From: Pseudomonas sp. Irchel 3A7
GTDB lineage: Bacteria; Pseudomonadota; Gammaproteobacteria; Pseudomonadales; Pseudomonadaceae
Assembly: GCF_900187565.1 (NCBI RefSeq)
Contig: NZ_FYED01000015.1
Span: 1 to 64,000, forward strand
DNA length: 64,000 nt
Reading direction: 5' to 3'
A model generated the notes under the pieces. It worked only from the letters and a program-made list of their open reading frames with translations, searched no databases and had not been told where the DNA came from. Numbering within the stretch: position 1 is the stretch's first letter; every line of letters starts with the position of its first letter. The position numbers were made by a program, and so were the translations under genes. Positions 25,706 through 34,052 of this stretch are shown here, one piece after another.

Positions 25706-25755
25706 AGTGCTACTCGCGCCAGTTGCGAGCGAAGCTGGTAGACTCCGCCGCCATT

Positions 25756-27666
25756 ATGATTCGACTTCAGAACCTGACTTTACAGCGTGGCCCGCAACGT
25801 CTGCTAGAAGACGCCGAGCTGACCCTGCACGCCGGCCAGAAAGCCGGCCTTATCGGTGCCAACGGCGCCGGCAAATCGAGCCTGTTCGCCTTGCTTCGGG
25901 GTGAACTTCACCCGGATTCGGGCGATTGCTTCCTGCCGGCCGACTGGCGTATCGCCCACATGCGTCAGGAGGTCGACACCCTCGAACGCCTGGCGGTCGA
26001 CTACGTGCTCGATGGCGACCTGCGCCTGCGACAGGTGCAACGCGACCTGGCGGCTGCCGAAGCGGCCCATGACGGTGCCGCACAGGCCCGTCTGCACTCG
26101 GAGCTCGACAGCGCCGATGGCTATACCGCTGACGCGCGTGCGCGCAAGCTGCTGGCCGGCCTGGGGTTCACCAACGAGCAGATGGATCGCCAGGTCGGGG
26201 ATTTCTCCGGTGGCTGGCGGATGCGTCTGAACCTGGCGCAAGCCTTGATGTGTCCCTCCGACCTGCTGCTGCTCGATGAGCCGACCAACCACTTGGACCT
26301 CGACGCCATCATCTGGCTCGAAGAATGGCTCAAGAGCTATCCCGGCACCTTGATGCTGATCTCCCACGACCGCGATTTCCTCGATGCCGTGGTCGATCAC
26401 GTGGCCCACGTCGATCAGCGCAAGATCACCCTGTATCGCGGTGGCTACAGCGCTTTCGAGCGTGCCCGCGCCGAACGCCTGGCCCAGCAACAGCAGGCCT
26501 ACGAGAAGCAGCAGGCGCAACGTGCGCACATGGAAAGCTACATCGCCCGCTTCAAGGCCCAGGCGACCAAGGCCCGTCAGGCCCAGAGCCGGATCAAGGC
26601 GCTTGAGCGGATGGAAGAGCTGACCGCGGCCCACGTCGACTCGCCGTTCGATTTCGTCTTCCGCGAATCGCAGAAAATTTCCAGCCCGCTGATTGACCTG
26701 TCCGACGCCCGCCTGGGCTACGGCGAGAAAACCGTGCTGGAGAAGGTCAAGCTGCAACTGACCCCCGGCGCGCGAATCGGTTTGCTCGGTCCCAACGGTG
26801 CCGGTAAATCGACCCTGATCAAGAACCTTGCGGGTGAGCTGGAGCCGCTGGCGGGCCGTTTGACCCGTGGCGAGAACACCGTGGTGGGCTACTTCGCCCA
26901 GCATCAGCTCGACTCCCTGGATGCCAAAGCCAGCCCGTTGCTGCACTTGCAGCGACTGGCGCCGACCGAGCGCGAACAGACCCTGCGCGACTTCCTCGGC
27001 GGTTTCGACTTCCGCGGTGCGCGGATCGACGAACCGGTGTTGAATTTCTCCGGTGGCGAGAAGGCGCGACTGGCGCTGGCGTTGATCGCCTGGGACCGGC
27101 CGAACCTGTTGCTGCTCGACGAACCGACCAACCACCTGGACCTGGAAATGCGCCTGGCGCTGACCATGGCCTTGCAGGAGTTCAGCGGTGCGGTTCTGGT
27201 GGTCTCCCACGACCGTCACCTGCTCAAGAGCACCACCGATAACTTCTTTCTGGTGGCGGACGGCAAGGTCGAAGAGTTCGACGGCGACCTCGAAGACTAC
27301 ACCCGTTGGCTGGTGGACTACCGTCAGCGCAATGCACCGGTCAGCAACACCCCGGTCAACCCGGACAAGACCGACAAGAAGGCCCAGCGTCAGGCCGCGG
27401 CTGCCCTGCGCCAGCAACTGGCTCCCCACAAGCGCGAAGCGGAAAAGCTTGAGGCCGAATTGGGCAAGCTGCACGAGAAGCTGGCGAAAATCGATGTCAG
27501 CCTCGGCGACAGCGATATCTACGAACCGGCGCGCAAGAACGAGTTGCGTGATCTGCTGGCCGAACAGGCCAGGTTGAAGGTGCGTGAGGCAGAACTGGAA
27601 GAGGCCTGGATGGAAGCCCTGGAACTGCTGGAAAGCATGCAGGCGGAGTTGGAGGCGCTGTCCTGA
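25756..27666 (+). CDS. ABC-F family ATPase (YheS-like)
   Basis: A 636-residue cytosolic protein with two ABC ATPase domains and no membrane domain. Walker A motifs are GANGAGKSSL (near 34) and GPNGAGKSTL (near 345), signatures FSGGWRMRLNLA and FSGGEKARLALA, Walker B LLLLDEPTNHLD twice. Between them lies the charged linker (ARAERLAQQQQAYEKQQ), and a C-terminal coiled coil follows (RQQLAPHKREAEKLEAEL). ABC-F proteins act on stalled ribosomes; YheS is the closest pattern. I use ATG 25756 (MIRLQNLTLQRG), the normal start. The last base of its stop is the first of the next gene. Confidence 0.93.
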   Translation: MIRLQNLTLQRGPQRLLEDAELTLHAGQKAGLIGANGAGKSSLFALLRGELHPDSGDCFLPADWRIAHMRQEVDTLERLAVDYVLDGDLRLRQVQRDLAAAEAAHDGAAQARLHSELDSADGYTADARARKLLAGLGFTNEQMDRQVGDFSGGWRMRLNLAQALMCPSDLLLLDEPTNHLDLDAIIWLEEWLKSYPGTLMLISHDRDFLDAVVDHVAHVDQRKITLYRGGYSAFERARAERLAQQQQAYEKQQAQRAHMESYIARFKAQATKARQAQSRIKALERMEELTAAHVDSPFDFVFRESQKISSPLIDLSDARLGYGEKTVLEKVKLQLTPGARIGLLGPNGAGKSTLIKNLAGELEPLAGRLTRGENTVVGYFAQHQLDSLDAKASPLLHLQRLAPTEREQTLRDFLGGFDFRGARIDEPVLNFSGGEKARLALALIAWDRPNLLLLDEPTNHLDLEMRLALTMALQEFSGAVLVVSHDRHLLKSTTDNFFLVADGKVEEFDGDLEDYTRWLVDYRQRNAPVSNTPVNPDKTDKKAQRQAAAALRQQLAPHKREAEKLEAELGKLHEKLAKIDVSLGDSDIYEPARKNELRDLLAEQARLKVREAELEEAWMEALELLESMQAELEALS

Positions 27667-28247
27667 TGGACGCCTTCAAGTTGCCGCTGCCGCCGATGTG
27701 GGCCGAGCCGATCTGGCTCGGCGTGCAAATCCTGCTGATTCTGCTGGCCGGTTACATTGCCCAGCGTTTTGTCGCCAAGTGCCTGACCCGACTGGGCGAG
27801 CGCTACCCGTTCCCGCCGCAATTGCTGATGCCCCTGCGCGGCGGTCTGCGCTGGCTGATCATGGGCAGCGCGCTGATTTTCGTGCTGGAGCGCCTCGGAG
27901 TGTCAGCCACGGTGCTCTGGACGGCATTGTCCGGGTTTGTCGCGGTCGCTGCGGTGGCGTTTTTCGCCATGTGGAGCGTGCTCTCCAATCTGCTCTGCGC
28001 GATCCTGATCTTTACCGTCGGCCCGTTCCGTCTCGGCGATGTGGTCGAACTGGTGGACACCACCGACAAGCCTGGCGTCAAAGGCCGGGTCGTGGCGATC
28101 AATCTGCTGTACACCACGCTGATCGAGGCCGAAGAACTCGGGACCGGCAGCGCCATGGTGCAGGTGCCTAATAGCCTGTTCTTCCAGCGTTCGGTTCGGC
28201 GTTGGCGTGGAACTGATGTGTTTCCTTCGAGCGGGTTCGAAAAGTAA
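27666..28247 (+). CDS. Small mechanosensitive channel (MscS family)
   Basis: A 193-residue membrane protein. Hydrophobic segments at about 18-36, 60-80 and 83-108; the last one (TALSGFVAVAAVAFFAMWSVLSNLLCAILIF) is the pore helix TM3, followed by the MscS beta domain (PFRLGDVVELVDTTDKPGVKGRVVAINLLYTTLIEAEELG and VQVPNSLFFQRSVRRW). It lacks the large C-terminal cage of MscS and is short for the family. TGATG overlap with the ABC-F gene shows they are co-translated. Confidence 0.88.
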   Translation: MDAFKLPLPPMWAEPIWLGVQILLILLAGYIAQRFVAKCLTRLGERYPFPPQLLMPLRGGLRWLIMGSALIFVLERLGVSATVLWTALSGFVAVAAVAFFAMWSVLSNLLCAILIFTVGPFRLGDVVELVDTTDKPGVKGRVVAINLLYTTLIEAEELGTGSAMVQVPNSLFFQRSVRRWRGTDVFPSSGFEK

Positions 28248-28272
28248 GCCTTCTGTCGTCTGGCACAACGCT

Positions 28273-28336
28273 TTCGCGAGCAGGCTCGCTCCCACCTTGG
28301 AATGCGTACTCCTGTGGAAGCGAGCCTGCTCGCGAA
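28273..28336. repeat. REP pair, 64 bases, compact type
   Basis: TTCGCGAGCAGGCTCGCTCC at the left and GTGGAAGCGAGCCTGCTCGC at the right with an 18-base gap. It belongs to a set of five compact pairs in this window with almost the same length. Confidence 0.92.
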
Positions 28337-28456
28337 GAGACCCTCAAGCCGGCAACGCTGGTCGGCAACCGCAACATCCGGCAAAAAAATCGGTAGTCAT
28401 CAGCCCAAAGCCGCATTAGCTTAGATGTCTGTCACGAGTCTGAGTCGAGGTGTGCG

Positions 28457-29089
28457 ATGGAGCTTCAAACATGGCTGGCGTTCTTTGCCGCCTGTTGGGT
28501 GATCAGTTTGTCTCCTGGCGCCGGCGCCATTGCGTCGATGTCCAGCGGTCTGCAATACGGTTTCTGGCGTGGTTACTGGAACGCGTTGGGCCTGCAATTA
28601 GGCCTTGCAGTGCAAATTGCGATTGTCGGTGCCGGTGTGGGGGCGATTCTTACGGCGTCGGCCACAGCTTTCTATGCAATCAAATGGTTCGGTGTGGCGT
28701 ACCTGGTCTATCTTGCGATCAAGCAATGGCGAGCGCTGCCCAGCGACATGAGCGATGACGCGGCCATCCGCCAGATCGGCAAGCCGATGGCCCTGGTGTT
28801 CCGGGGGTTTCTGGTCAATATCAGCAACCCCAAGGCGCTGGTCTTCATGCTCGCGGTGTTGCCGCAGTTCATCGACCCGCATGCGCCGCTGCTGATCCAG
28901 TACGTGATCATTGGTGTGACCATGATCTTCGTCGATCTGATCGTCATGGCTGGCTACACTGGCCTGGCGTCCAAAGTGCTGCGCATGTTGCGCACGCCCA
29001 AACAGCAGAGACGCATGAACCGCACGTTTGCCGGGCTGTTCATTGGCGCGGCGGCGTTTATGGCGACGTTGCGCAAAGTTGCCGTGTAA
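28457..29089 (+). CDS. LysE/RhtB family amino-acid exporter
   Basis: A 210-residue inner-membrane protein of the LysE/RhtB family with about six membrane segments. The N-terminus LAFFAACWVISLSPGAGAIASMSSGLQYGFWRG holds the family SPGPG-like motif (SPGAGA), and FLVNISNPKALVFMLAVLPQF is the second signature. These proteins export amino acids such as homoserine, threonine or lysine; the substrate here cannot be told. An IS3-type remnant starts about 15 bases after its stop. Confidence 0.92.
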   Translation: MELQTWLAFFAACWVISLSPGAGAIASMSSGLQYGFWRGYWNALGLQLGLAVQIAIVGAGVGAILTASATAFYAIKWFGVAYLVYLAIKQWRALPSDMSDDAAIRQIGKPMALVFRGFLVNISNPKALVFMLAVLPQFIDPHAPLLIQYVIIGVTMIFVDLIVMAGYTGLASKVLRMLRTPKQQRRMNRTFAGLFIGAAAFMATLRKVAV

Positions 29090-29104
29090 AACCTTCAGTG
29101 TCTG

Positions 29105-29243
29105 ATCCTGAAACAGGTTTACGCCTGTTTCACTCTCAAAACGCCCGATGCACCGCATCGGGCGTTTTGTATTTCAGCGACAGATGCGGTCGCTCGTGGT
29201 TATAGATCTGCACCGACTCGTCCACCATCCGGATGGCATCAAA
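29105..29243 (-). pseudogene. IS3-family transposase (OrfB) C-terminal remnant
   Basis: The minus strand encodes SVQIYNHERPHLSLKYKTPDAVHRAF, the end of an IS3-family (IS51-like) integrase-type transposase with the conserved YNHERPHLSL and KTPDAVH. The frame ends at a TGA (29136-29138); after it a different frame reads FESETGVNLFQD, which looks like the normal C-terminus, so one extra T appears to have caused a frameshift. The rest of the element, including DDE residues and ends, is missing. It abuts the lysE-family gene. Confidence 0.75.
29138..29167. terminator. Bidirectional terminator hairpin inside the IS remnant
   Basis: AAAACGCCCGATGC and its exact complement GCATCGGGCGTTTT are separated by two bases (AC-type loop extended to CACCG). 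It is the coding sequence of the transposase residues KTPDAVHRAF, and now can end transcription from the LysE-family gene, 50 bases upstream. Confidence 0.75.
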
Positions 29244-29405
29244 ATCCTTGGGACGATGCAGCGATAACTCGTAATTCGATTTTCCACTGGCGCTTTGGTG
29301 GTTCGCCTGGAAGGCGGGAGTGATACGCAATCCACAACAAAGCTTGAGTGAAAGTCATTGGGAGGGAACAATATGTTACTTCTTGTTTCCAATTGAGATC
29401 CATTC
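29244..29405. other. Leader region of the FTR1 iron permease gene
   Basis: With the IS remnant this makes a 316-base gene-free gap. I see an AT-rich stretch (ACAATATGTTACTTCTTGTT) before the start but no good Fur box or consensus promoter. Confidence 0.4.
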
Positions 29406-31301
29406 ATGACTGCCCCGTCCCGTTTCCTGGCCTGGCTGATAGCGCCGGTGTTCGCCCTATGCAGTTTCAATCTGCTGGCCGACACGGTGGAAGGCGCTCC
29501 GCAAGCCCTGCATTTACTCGACTATATCGGTGCGGATTACCCGCAAGCTGTGCAAGCAGGCAAGGTCGTCAACGAGTCCGAATACCGCGAGCAACTGGAG
29601 TTCGTCCAGGCGCTGCAAGGCATGGTGGCTGCCATGCCGGCCAATCCTGAGAAGGCCGGTCTGGAAAAGGGCATCAACACGCTGCGCATTGCGATCGCTG
29701 CGCGTCAGGATGGCGTAGATGTTGCCCGTCAGGCGCGGCAACTGGGTGCAAAACTGGCCGTGGCCTATGAAGTCAGCCAGGCGCCGATCATTACCCCGGA
29801 CCCGACCCGAGGCGCACCGCTGTACGCACAGCACTGTTCAGTGTGTCACGGCGATGCCGGGGCGGGTGATGGCCCGGCGGGCGTCGGTCTGACACCGCCT
29901 CCGGCCAACCTGCGCGATCACGCGCGTCTGGATCACCTGAGCCTCTACGCGATCTACAACACCCTGGGCCTCGGCGTTGAAGGCACCGACATGCCAGCCT
30001 TCGCCGATCAGCTGGACGATCGCCAGCGTTGGGACCTGGCCACTTTCATCGCCAGCTTCAGCGCCGATCCGGCGAACGCCAGCAGCGACAAGCTCTACAA
30101 CATTGCCGATCTGGCCCGTCAGACCCCGGCCGAAGTACAGGCCGCCGATGGCCCACAAGGCGCGGCGACCTTCCGCGCACAACGGGCGCAGCCGCCACAG
30201 GTCCAGCGTGGCCCGGCGCAGTTGCTCGACTACACGGCGGCGACCCTGGACAAGAGCGTCGCGGCCTACCGTTCCGGTGACCACGATCAGGCGTATGACT
30301 TGTCGGTGGCGGCGTACCTGGAAGGCTTCGAACTGGTCGAAAGCTCCCTGGATAACGTCGACGCCAACGTGCGCAAGGACACGGAAAAATCGCTGATGGC
30401 CTACCGTCAGTCGTTGCAGGATGGCTTGCCGCTGGAGCAGGTCGAGCAGCGTCTGGAGGCGGCCAAGGCTAAATTGAAGACGTCTGCCGGTCTATTGGGC
30501 AGCGACGGATTGAGCGGGTCCCTGAGCTACATTTCCGGGCTGCTGATTCTGTTGCGCGAAGGGCTGGAAGCGATTCTGGTGCTGGCGGCGATCCTCGCCT
30601 TCCTGCGTAACACCGGCCAGCAATCGGCGGTGCGCAGTGTCAACGTCGGTTGGGGGCTGGCGCTGTTGGCCGGCTTGGGAACCTGGGCGTTGGCGGCCTA
30701 TGTGATCGATGTCAGTGGTTCACAGCGCGAATTGCTGGAAGGCGCGACGGCGTTGTTCGCCAGCGTCATGGTGCTGTGGCTGGGCGTGTGGATGCACGAC
30801 CGTCGCCATGCCGCGGCCTGGCAGGATTACATCAAGAGCAGCCTGGTGGGCGGCGGTGGGCGTTTCGGCTTTGCGATCCTGGCGTTCTTCTCGGTGTATC
30901 GCGAGCTGTTCGAAGTGATTCTGTTCTACGAAACCCTGTGGTTGCAGGCGGGTCCTGCGGGCCACGACGCAGTGCTGGCCGGCGGTGCGACGGCGCTGGT
31001 GCTGTTGGTGGGGTTGGCGTGGGTGATCCTGCGCGGCTCGGCGAAATTGCCGTTGACGTTGTTCTTCAGCATCAACGCCGGTCTCCTGTGTGCATTGTCG
31101 GTGGTGTTCGCCGGGCATGGCGTGAAGGCGCTGCAGGAAGCCGGGATCTTCGGAACGCGACCGGTGCCGTTCTTTGATTTCGACTGGCTGGGGATTCATG
31201 CGGATGCTTATTCGCTGAGTGCGCAGGCGGTGGCGATCCTTGCGATCATTGTGCTGTATGGCCGCAGTCGTGTGGCCGAGAAGCAGCGGGTTACGGCTTA
31301 A
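29406..31301 (+). CDS. Cytochrome c / FTR1 family iron permease
   Basis: A 631-residue fusion. A signal peptide (FLAWLIAPVFALCSFNLLA) is followed by a helical region, a c-type cytochrome domain with heme motif CSVCHG near residue 140 and Met ligand in GTDMPAF near 195, another helical periplasmic part (DYTAATLDKSVAAYRSGDHDQAYDLSVAAYLEGF) and the FTR1 permease (about 370-625, seven membrane segments) with both iron motifs REGLEAIL and YRELFEVILFYE. It should oxidise and import ferrous iron across the inner membrane. The PA5248-type gene is the same. Confidence 0.93.
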   Translation: MTAPSRFLAWLIAPVFALCSFNLLADTVEGAPQALHLLDYIGADYPQAVQAGKVVNESEYREQLEFVQALQGMVAAMPANPEKAGLEKGINTLRIAIAARQDGVDVARQARQLGAKLAVAYEVSQAPIITPDPTRGAPLYAQHCSVCHGDAGAGDGPAGVGLTPPPANLRDHARLDHLSLYAIYNTLGLGVEGTDMPAFADQLDDRQRWDLATFIASFSADPANASSDKLYNIADLARQTPAEVQAADGPQGAATFRAQRAQPPQVQRGPAQLLDYTAATLDKSVAAYRSGDHDQAYDLSVAAYLEGFELVESSLDNVDANVRKDTEKSLMAYRQSLQDGLPLEQVEQRLEAAKAKLKTSAGLLGSDGLSGSLSYISGLLILLREGLEAILVLAAILAFLRNTGQQSAVRSVNVGWGLALLAGLGTWALAAYVIDVSGSQRELLEGATALFASVMVLWLGVWMHDRRHAAAWQDYIKSSLVGGGGRFGFAILAFFSVYRELFEVILFYETLWLQAGPAGHDAVLAGGATALVLLVGLAWVILRGSAKLPLTLFFSINAGLLCALSVVFAGHGVKALQEAGIFGTRPVPFFDFDWLGIHADAYSLSAQAVAILAIIVLYGRSRVAEKQRVTA

Positions 31302-31321
31302 AAGCATTCGCTTCGCCCACA

Positions 31322-31384
31322 TTCGCGAGCAGGCTCGCTCCCACAGGATTGTGTATAACCTGTGGGAGCGAGCCTGCTCGCGAA
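31322..31384. repeat. REP pair, 63 bases, compact type
   Basis: TTCGCGAGCAGGCTCGCTCC and GTGGGAGCGAGCCTGCTCGC face away from each other across 17 bases. The right edge is 23 bases before the yaiI ATG. Confidence 0.92.
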
Positions 31385-31407
31385 GCTTTTTAGAAGAGGA
31401 AAACCTG

Positions 31408-31863
31408 ATGCGTGTATGGATCGACGCCGACGCCTGCCCCCGGGCGGCCAAGGATCTGGTGGTGAAGTTTGCCCTCAAGCGCCAGTTCGAAGTGGTGCTG
31501 GTGGCCGGCCAGCCGCAGAGCAAACCGGGCCTGGCCCTGGTAAAGCTGATCGTGGTGCCGAGTGGTCCGGATGCGGCCGACGACTACCTGGTCGAGCACG
31601 CGGTGCCCGGTGAGCTGGTGATCTGCAGCGATGTGCCGCTGGCCGACCGGCTGGTGAAAAAGGGCGTAGCGGCGCTGGACCCCCGGGGCAAGGAGTTCGA
31701 TGCGCAGAACATGGGCGACCGGCTGGCGGTGCGCAACCTGTTCACCGACTTGCGAGAGCAAGGGCAGATGAGCGGTGGACCGGCGCCGTTTGGCGAGCGC
31801 GAGAAGCAGGCGTTTGCCAACGCGCTGGATCGGATGTTGACGCGGCTCACACGCAAATCCTGA
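31408..31863 (+). CDS. yaiI: YaiI/YqxD family protein (DUF188)
   Basis: A 151-residue cytosolic protein of the UPF0178/DUF188 family, which has a PIN-like nuclease fold. The start MRVWIDADACPRAAKDLVVK carries the DADACP motif, followed by VAGQPQSKPGLALVKLIVVPSGPDAADDYLVEHA and CSDVPLADRLVKKGVAALDPRGKEF. The Asp residues in these segments form a likely metal site. Function is unknown. ATG 31408 follows AGAGGAAA; the earlier frame runs through the REP pair. Confidence 0.93.
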   Translation: MRVWIDADACPRAAKDLVVKFALKRQFEVVLVAGQPQSKPGLALVKLIVVPSGPDAADDYLVEHAVPGELVICSDVPLADRLVKKGVAALDPRGKEFDAQNMGDRLAVRNLFTDLREQGQMSGGPAPFGEREKQAFANALDRMLTRLTRKS

Positions 31864-31878
31864 GAGAACGCTGCCCCT

Positions 31879-32009
31879 GTGGCGAGGGAGCTTGCTCCCG
31901 TTGGGTTGCGGAGCAACCCCAAAACCATCCGCTACGGTTTTTCAGGCAGACCGCAATAACCGGTTTTACGACTGCTGCGCAGTCGAGCGGGAGCAAGCTC
32001 CCTCGCCAC
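31879..32009. repeat. GTGGCGAGGGAGC inverted-repeat element, long copy
   Basis: GTGGCGAGGGAGCTTGCTCC at the left pairs with GGAGCAAGCTCCCTCGCCAC at the right, forming a stem of 20 bases about 130 bases apart. Inside is a smaller hairpin (GGGTTGCGGAGCAACCCC). It lies between yaiI and elbB. Confidence 0.9.
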
Positions 32010-32032
32010 AGGAAATCAGATGCCAGATCACA

Positions 32033-32701
32033 TCAAGCGTCGTTTTCGTGGGTCAATTCGAGCACACGGTCGACCAGTTTGTTGATGCCTGACGCGGCTT
32101 CACTGATCGATTGAGCCAGCATGTACGCCGGGGTGCTCACCAGTTTGCGCGCCTTGTCTTCGACGATGTCGCTCACCGCACATTCCTTGTGAGTGGCGCC
32201 CATCTTGTTCAACGCAGCTGCGGTGTCGGCGTCATTGCCGATGGTGCAGGTCACGCCCGGACCGTAGATCTTCGCCGCCAGGGCCGGCGAAATGCAGATC
32301 AGGCCGACCGGTTTGCCGGCCTCGGCAAAGGCTTCGGTCAAGGCCAGGACATCCGGTTGCACGGTACAGCCGGTGCCTTCGATGGCGAAGTTGGAGAGGT
32401 TCTTGGCCGATCCGAAGCCGCCGGGAATGATCAGGGCATCGAATTCTTCAGCGTCAGCTTCGCGGATGTCCTTGATCTCGCCGCGGGCAATGCGCGCCGA
32501 CTCCACCAACACGTTGCGCGACTCGGGCATTTCTTCGCCGGTCAGGTGATTGATCACATGCAGCTGCGCGATATTCGGTGCGAAACACTGCACCTGAGCG
32601 CCACGCTGGTCCAGGCGCAGCAGGGTAATCACGCTTTCGTAGATCTCGGCGCCGTCGTACACACCACAACCGGAAAGGATCACTGCAACTTTTTTGCTCA
32701 T
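32033..32701 (-). CDS. elbB: ElbB / isoprenoid biosynthesis glyoxalase (DJ-1/PfpI fold)
   Basis: A 222-residue protein of the DJ-1/PfpI superfamily. The start KKVAVILSGCGVYDGAEIYESV and ALIIPGGFGSAKNLSNFAIEG, GLICISPALAAKI with the nucleophile-elbow Cys, are typical of ElbB. E. coli ElbB has weak glyoxalase activity and was linked to early isoprenoid synthesis; its role is not settled. It is divergent from the hydroxylase gene with 115 bases between. Confidence 0.93.
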   Translation of the reverse strand: MSKKVAVILSGCGVYDGAEIYESVITLLRLDQRGAQVQCFAPNIAQLHVINHLTGEEMPESRNVLVESARIARGEIKDIREADAEEFDALIIPGGFGSAKNLSNFAIEGTGCTVQPDVLALTEAFAEAGKPVGLICISPALAAKIYGPGVTCTIGNDADTAAALNKMGATHKECAVSDIVEDKARKLVSTPAYMLAQSISEAASGINKLVDRVLELTHENDA

Positions 32702-32816
32702 GGGCTTTTCTCCAGATTCATGGCGTTAAATGTCCACTAATTTGTCACTCGTTGCCATAGGGTTAATTCGCGGCTAAACATAGGATCTGTCCTACAGATT
32801 CCGATCAGGGCGCGTC

Positions 32817-34052
32817 ATGGACTTCATTTTGTATGCGGTGCCGTTTTTCTTTGTGCTGATTGCCGTCGAGCTGCTGGCCGACCGTTGGCGCGGGGTCAGC
32901 AACTATCGAGTGGCGGATGCGATCAACAGCATCAGCACCGGGGTGTTGTCGACCACCACGGGCCTGCTGACCAAGGGGGTGGGTCTGGTGACCTACGCCT
33001 TTGCCCTCAAGCACCTGGCGCTGTTCGAGCTCTCGGCTGACAGCGTGTGGGTCTGGGTGTTCGCCTTTGTCTTTTACGATTTTTGCTATTACTGGCTGCA
33101 CCGCATGGGCCACGAGCGCAACATCCTCTGGGCCGCGCATTTGGTGCATCACCAGAGCGAGGATTACAACCTCTCCACCGCCCTGCGCCAAACCAGCACC
33201 GGGTTTCTGTTGAGCTGGATCTTCTACCTGCCCATGGCCGTGGCCGGCGTGCCATTGGCGGTGTTTATCAGTGTCGCCGCGCTGAACCTGCTGTACCAGT
33301 TCTGGGTGCATACCCGGCACATTCCCAAGCTCGGCTGGTTCGAGTGGTTCTTTGTCACGCCATCCAATCATCGGGCCCACCATGCACAGAACACTCTCTA
33401 CATGGATCGCAACTACGGCGGGGTGTTCATTATTTGGGACCGTCTGTTCGGCTCGTTCCAGGAAGAAGACGACAACGAGCCGGTGATTTTCGGCGTGACC
33501 ACCCCACTGGCGAGCTGGAATCCGTTATGGGCGAACGTGCAGTTCTACGCGCAGTTGTGGGCGGATGCGCGGCGTGCCGAAAGCACCTGGGACAAGCTGC
33601 GGATCTGGTTCATGCGCACCGGCTGGCGACCGGCGGATGTGGCGGCCAAATACCCGATGAGCAAACCGGACTTGAGCCAGTTCCGCAAATTCGAAGTGCC
33701 ACTGGATGGGCGTCAGCTGTGGTACGTGGCGTTGCAGTTCTGCGTTTACATCGCGTTGGGCAGCTACTTGATGAATCTGGAACCACAGCTGTCCACTTCC
33801 GCGCTGGTGCTGGGCTGGGGCGCGTTGGCGCTGGGGTTGTTCGTGCTGGGCGTGGCCCTGGAGAATCGCCCGTGGGCGTTGAAGCTGGAGCTGCTGCGAC
33901 TGGCGGCGAATGTGCCGCTCGTGTGGCTGGCGCCGGTGGTGGGGCTATGGCCGGCCAGCGCGGTGGGCTGGGTCGGCCTGCTCAGTTACAGCCTGCTCAG
34001 TGGTATCGGTCTCTATTGCTGTAGAAACCGTTTTACTCGGCTGGCGTCTTAG
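32817..34052 (+). CDS. Sterol desaturase / fatty acid hydroxylase family protein
   Basis: A 411-residue membrane di-iron enzyme. The three histidine boxes are HRMGH (95-99), HLVHH (108-112) and the NHRAHH segment near residue 187, the pattern of the fatty-acid-hydroxylase superfamily, with a typical WDRLFGSF after the last box. About eight hydrophobic segments; the C-terminal 120 residues are extra membrane helices. The substrate (lipid, sterol-like or carotenoid) cannot be read. Its last 20 bases overlap the 3' end of the convergent DedA gene. Confidence 0.9.
   Translation: MDFILYAVPFFFVLIAVELLADRWRGVSNYRVADAINSISTGVLSTTTGLLTKGVGLVTYAFALKHLALFELSADSVWVWVFAFVFYDFCYYWLHRMGHERNILWAAHLVHHQSEDYNLSTALRQTSTGFLLSWIFYLPMAVAGVPLAVFISVAALNLLYQFWVHTRHIPKLGWFEWFFVTPSNHRAHHAQNTLYMDRNYGGVFIIWDRLFGSFQEEDDNEPVIFGVTTPLASWNPLWANVQFYAQLWADARRAESTWDKLRIWFMRTGWRPADVAAKYPMSKPDLSQFRKFEVPLDGRQLWYVALQFCVYIALGSYLMNLEPQLSTSALVLGWGALALGLFVLGVALENRPWALKLELLRLAANVPLVWLAPVVGLWPASAVGWVGLLSYSLLSGIGLYCCRNRFTRLAS

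Noticed and set aside
25804..27474. A 556-residue open frame opposite the ABC-F gene
   Set aside because: Shadow frame; both ATPase domains are intact on the plus strand.
31219..31407. Upstream extension of the yaiI frame
   Set aside because: The extension runs through the REP pair and the end of the permease gene; the family start is ATG 31408.
32752..32786. TTGCCA and TAAACA as a promoter for the hydroxylase gene
   Set aside because: The -10 matches only three of six bases, so I did not list it.
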